Assembly: GCA_009699865.1 (NCBI GenBank)
Contig: WLNJ01000010.1
Coordinates: forward strand, 1 to 57,490
Reading direction: 5' to 3'
Length of the DNA: 57,490 bases
Source of the DNA: Actinomycetota bacterium
GTDB lineage: Bacteria > Actinomycetota > Thermoleophilia > Solirubrobacterales > Solirubrobacteraceae
Below are positions 55,223-57,490 of the stretch, piece by piece. The translations under genes were made by a program, and so were the position numbers. The notes beneath the pieces are model-generated. The model was not told the origin of the DNA. It did not search any database and was given only the letters and a program-made list of their open reading frames with translations. Position 1 is the first letter of the stretch. Each line of letters begins with the position of its first letter.

Positions 55223-55996
55223 GTGGCGGCCGATTCGGTCGCCCCGGCAGTGCCAACGGCAAGGGTTCACCTTGCTTATGACGGAACCGACTTCACCGGC
55301 TGGGCAGTCCAGCCAGGGAAGCGGTCTGTCGAAGGCGAGCTGAAGTCTGCGATTGAGCAGATCAGTGGCCAGACGCCAACGCTTTATGTAGCTGGGCGCA
55401 CGGACCGCGGTGTCCACGCCCAAGACCAAGTCGTTAGTCATCCTGGTGAGGTTGTTGGGGCAGAGGCCCTTAACAGCGTGCTTCCACCTGACATCGCTGT
55501 CACGCAGAGCTTCTCGGCACCCGGCTTTGACGCGCGTAGTGATGCCACTTCCCGCGCTTACCGCTACCGCGTGATTGTCTCGCGGATCCGGCCGGTTGAT
55601 TCCCGCCGCACCGCTCTCTGGCATCCGAAGCCTGTTGATGTGGACATTCTCCACGCCTGTGCGGCAATGCTCCCCGGGAAGCGGAACATGACGGCCTTCA
55701 CACCACCCCAAACCCACCATGTGTGGTTTGACCGCGACATCATCACTGCCCGCTGGTCAGTTGAGGAAACACATGAGGGTTTGCAGTTGGACTTCCTGAT
55801 CGAGGCCGTGTCGTTCATGCGCCATATGAACCGCATTCTTGTGGGGACGATGCTTGAGACAGCGCGGGGGGTCAGCACGGTTGAACACTTTGAGAGTTTG
55901 GTTGCCGGCAAGCCACGGGCTGAGGCTGGAGCGACAGCGTTTGCCAAGGGTTTGACCATGCTGGGCGTGGGCTATGGGGAGCCCGTGCTGAGCTAA
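55223..55996 (+). CDS. truA: tRNA pseudouridine synthase A
   Basis: 257 residues; makes pseudouridine at tRNA positions 38-40. The catalytic Asp is in YVAGRTDRGVHAQDQVVSH. VHLAYDGTDFTGWAVQPGKR, TSRAYRYRVIV and SFMRHMNRILVGTMLETARG are the other family blocks. GTG 55223, 4 bases after the rplQ stop, is used; the longer open frame runs through rplQ. Position after rplQ is usual. Confidence 0.95.
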   Translation: MAADSVAPAVPTARVHLAYDGTDFTGWAVQPGKRSVEGELKSAIEQISGQTPTLYVAGRTDRGVHAQDQVVSHPGEVVGAEALNSVLPPDIAVTQSFSAPGFDARSDATSRAYRYRVIVSRIRPVDSRRTALWHPKPVDVDILHACAAMLPGKRNMTAFTPPQTHHVWFDRDIITARWSVEETHEGLQLDFLIEAVSFMRHMNRILVGTMLETARGVSTVEHFESLVAGKPRAEAGATAFAKGLTMLGVGYGEPVLS

Positions 55997-56019
55997 ACCG
56001 CGCTGCCCGCGCTCACGAC

Positions 56020-56025
56020 TACCAT
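56020..56025 (+). promoter_or_regulatory. Candidate -10 box for surE
   Basis: TACCAT ends 10 bases before the surE ATG and no Shine-Dalgarno sequence lies between. The same hexamer precedes the glycosyltransferase GTG at 11015. Confidence 0.4.
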
Positions 56026-56035
56026 CGACAAGACA

Positions 56036-57490
<1,455 letters not shown>

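Overview
The window reads as a chromosomal stretch of a high-GC (by eye, high-50s percent) actinobacterium, and the style of the proteins points to the Thermoleophilia/Solirubrobacterales side of the phylum. That placement is an inference. It rests on zinc-binding (C+) forms of bL33, bL36, uS14 and uS4, an actinobacterial type of RpoC and of transcription-translation gene order, secreted proteins with a C-terminal module I associate with that class, and short-leader promoters of the TANNNT type. No stretch longer than about 250 bases lacks a gene or gene remnant.

Region 1 (1-18,000) is a mixed metabolic and envelope region. It holds tRNA-Tyr(GTA), a secreted copper-monooxygenase-like/cupredoxin protein, a DsbA-family oxidoreductase, two adjacent acyl-CoA dehydrogenases that look like partner subunits, a CDF metal transporter with three tandem C-terminal domains, an SDR-like protein, a small membrane protein, a secreted metallophosphatase, a HlyIII-family protein and tRNA-Thr(GGT). 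After these come two small secreted proteins flanking a decayed gene fragment, a 1-Cys peroxiredoxin with a promoter that carries an operator-like dyad, a GT-C membrane glycosyltransferase, a DUF2252 protein, a small surface protein, an O-antigen-ligase-like protein with a TPR tail, and an MFS transporter.

Region 2 (18,054-30,038) is rpmG-secE-nusG-rplK-rplA, then an L10-leader-like region and rplJ-rplL, then a structured leader and rpoB-rpoC. The genes are tightly spaced and mostly coupled.

Region 3 (30,038-34,728) is a metabolic insert between rpoC and rpsL: an SDR, a coupled alpha/beta hydrolase and HAD-like pair on the minus strand, a class III aminotransferase and alanine dehydrogenase. 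The last two could form a transamination/deamination cycle through alanine and pyruvate.

Region 4 (34,796-55,996) is the str, S10, spc and alpha operons almost without interruption: rpsL-rpsG-fusA-tuf, rpsJ to rplP-rpmC-rpsQ, rplN to rplO-secY-adk-map, rpmJ-rpsM-rpsK-rpsD-rpoA-rplQ, then truA. The expected infA is not between map and rpmJ; a 52-codon ORF coupled to both neighbours sits there. Downstream are surE and the 5' part of ligA, which runs off the window.

The most unusual signals are: low-complexity Ala/Pro/Glu extensions on five ribosomal proteins (L1, L10, S17, L5, S5) plus a Gly-rich tail on S3; a coiled-coil insertion in the RNA polymerase beta lobe; the missing infA; and probable leaderless or near-leaderless promoters. 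I found no CRISPR array, transposon, prophage or defence cluster.
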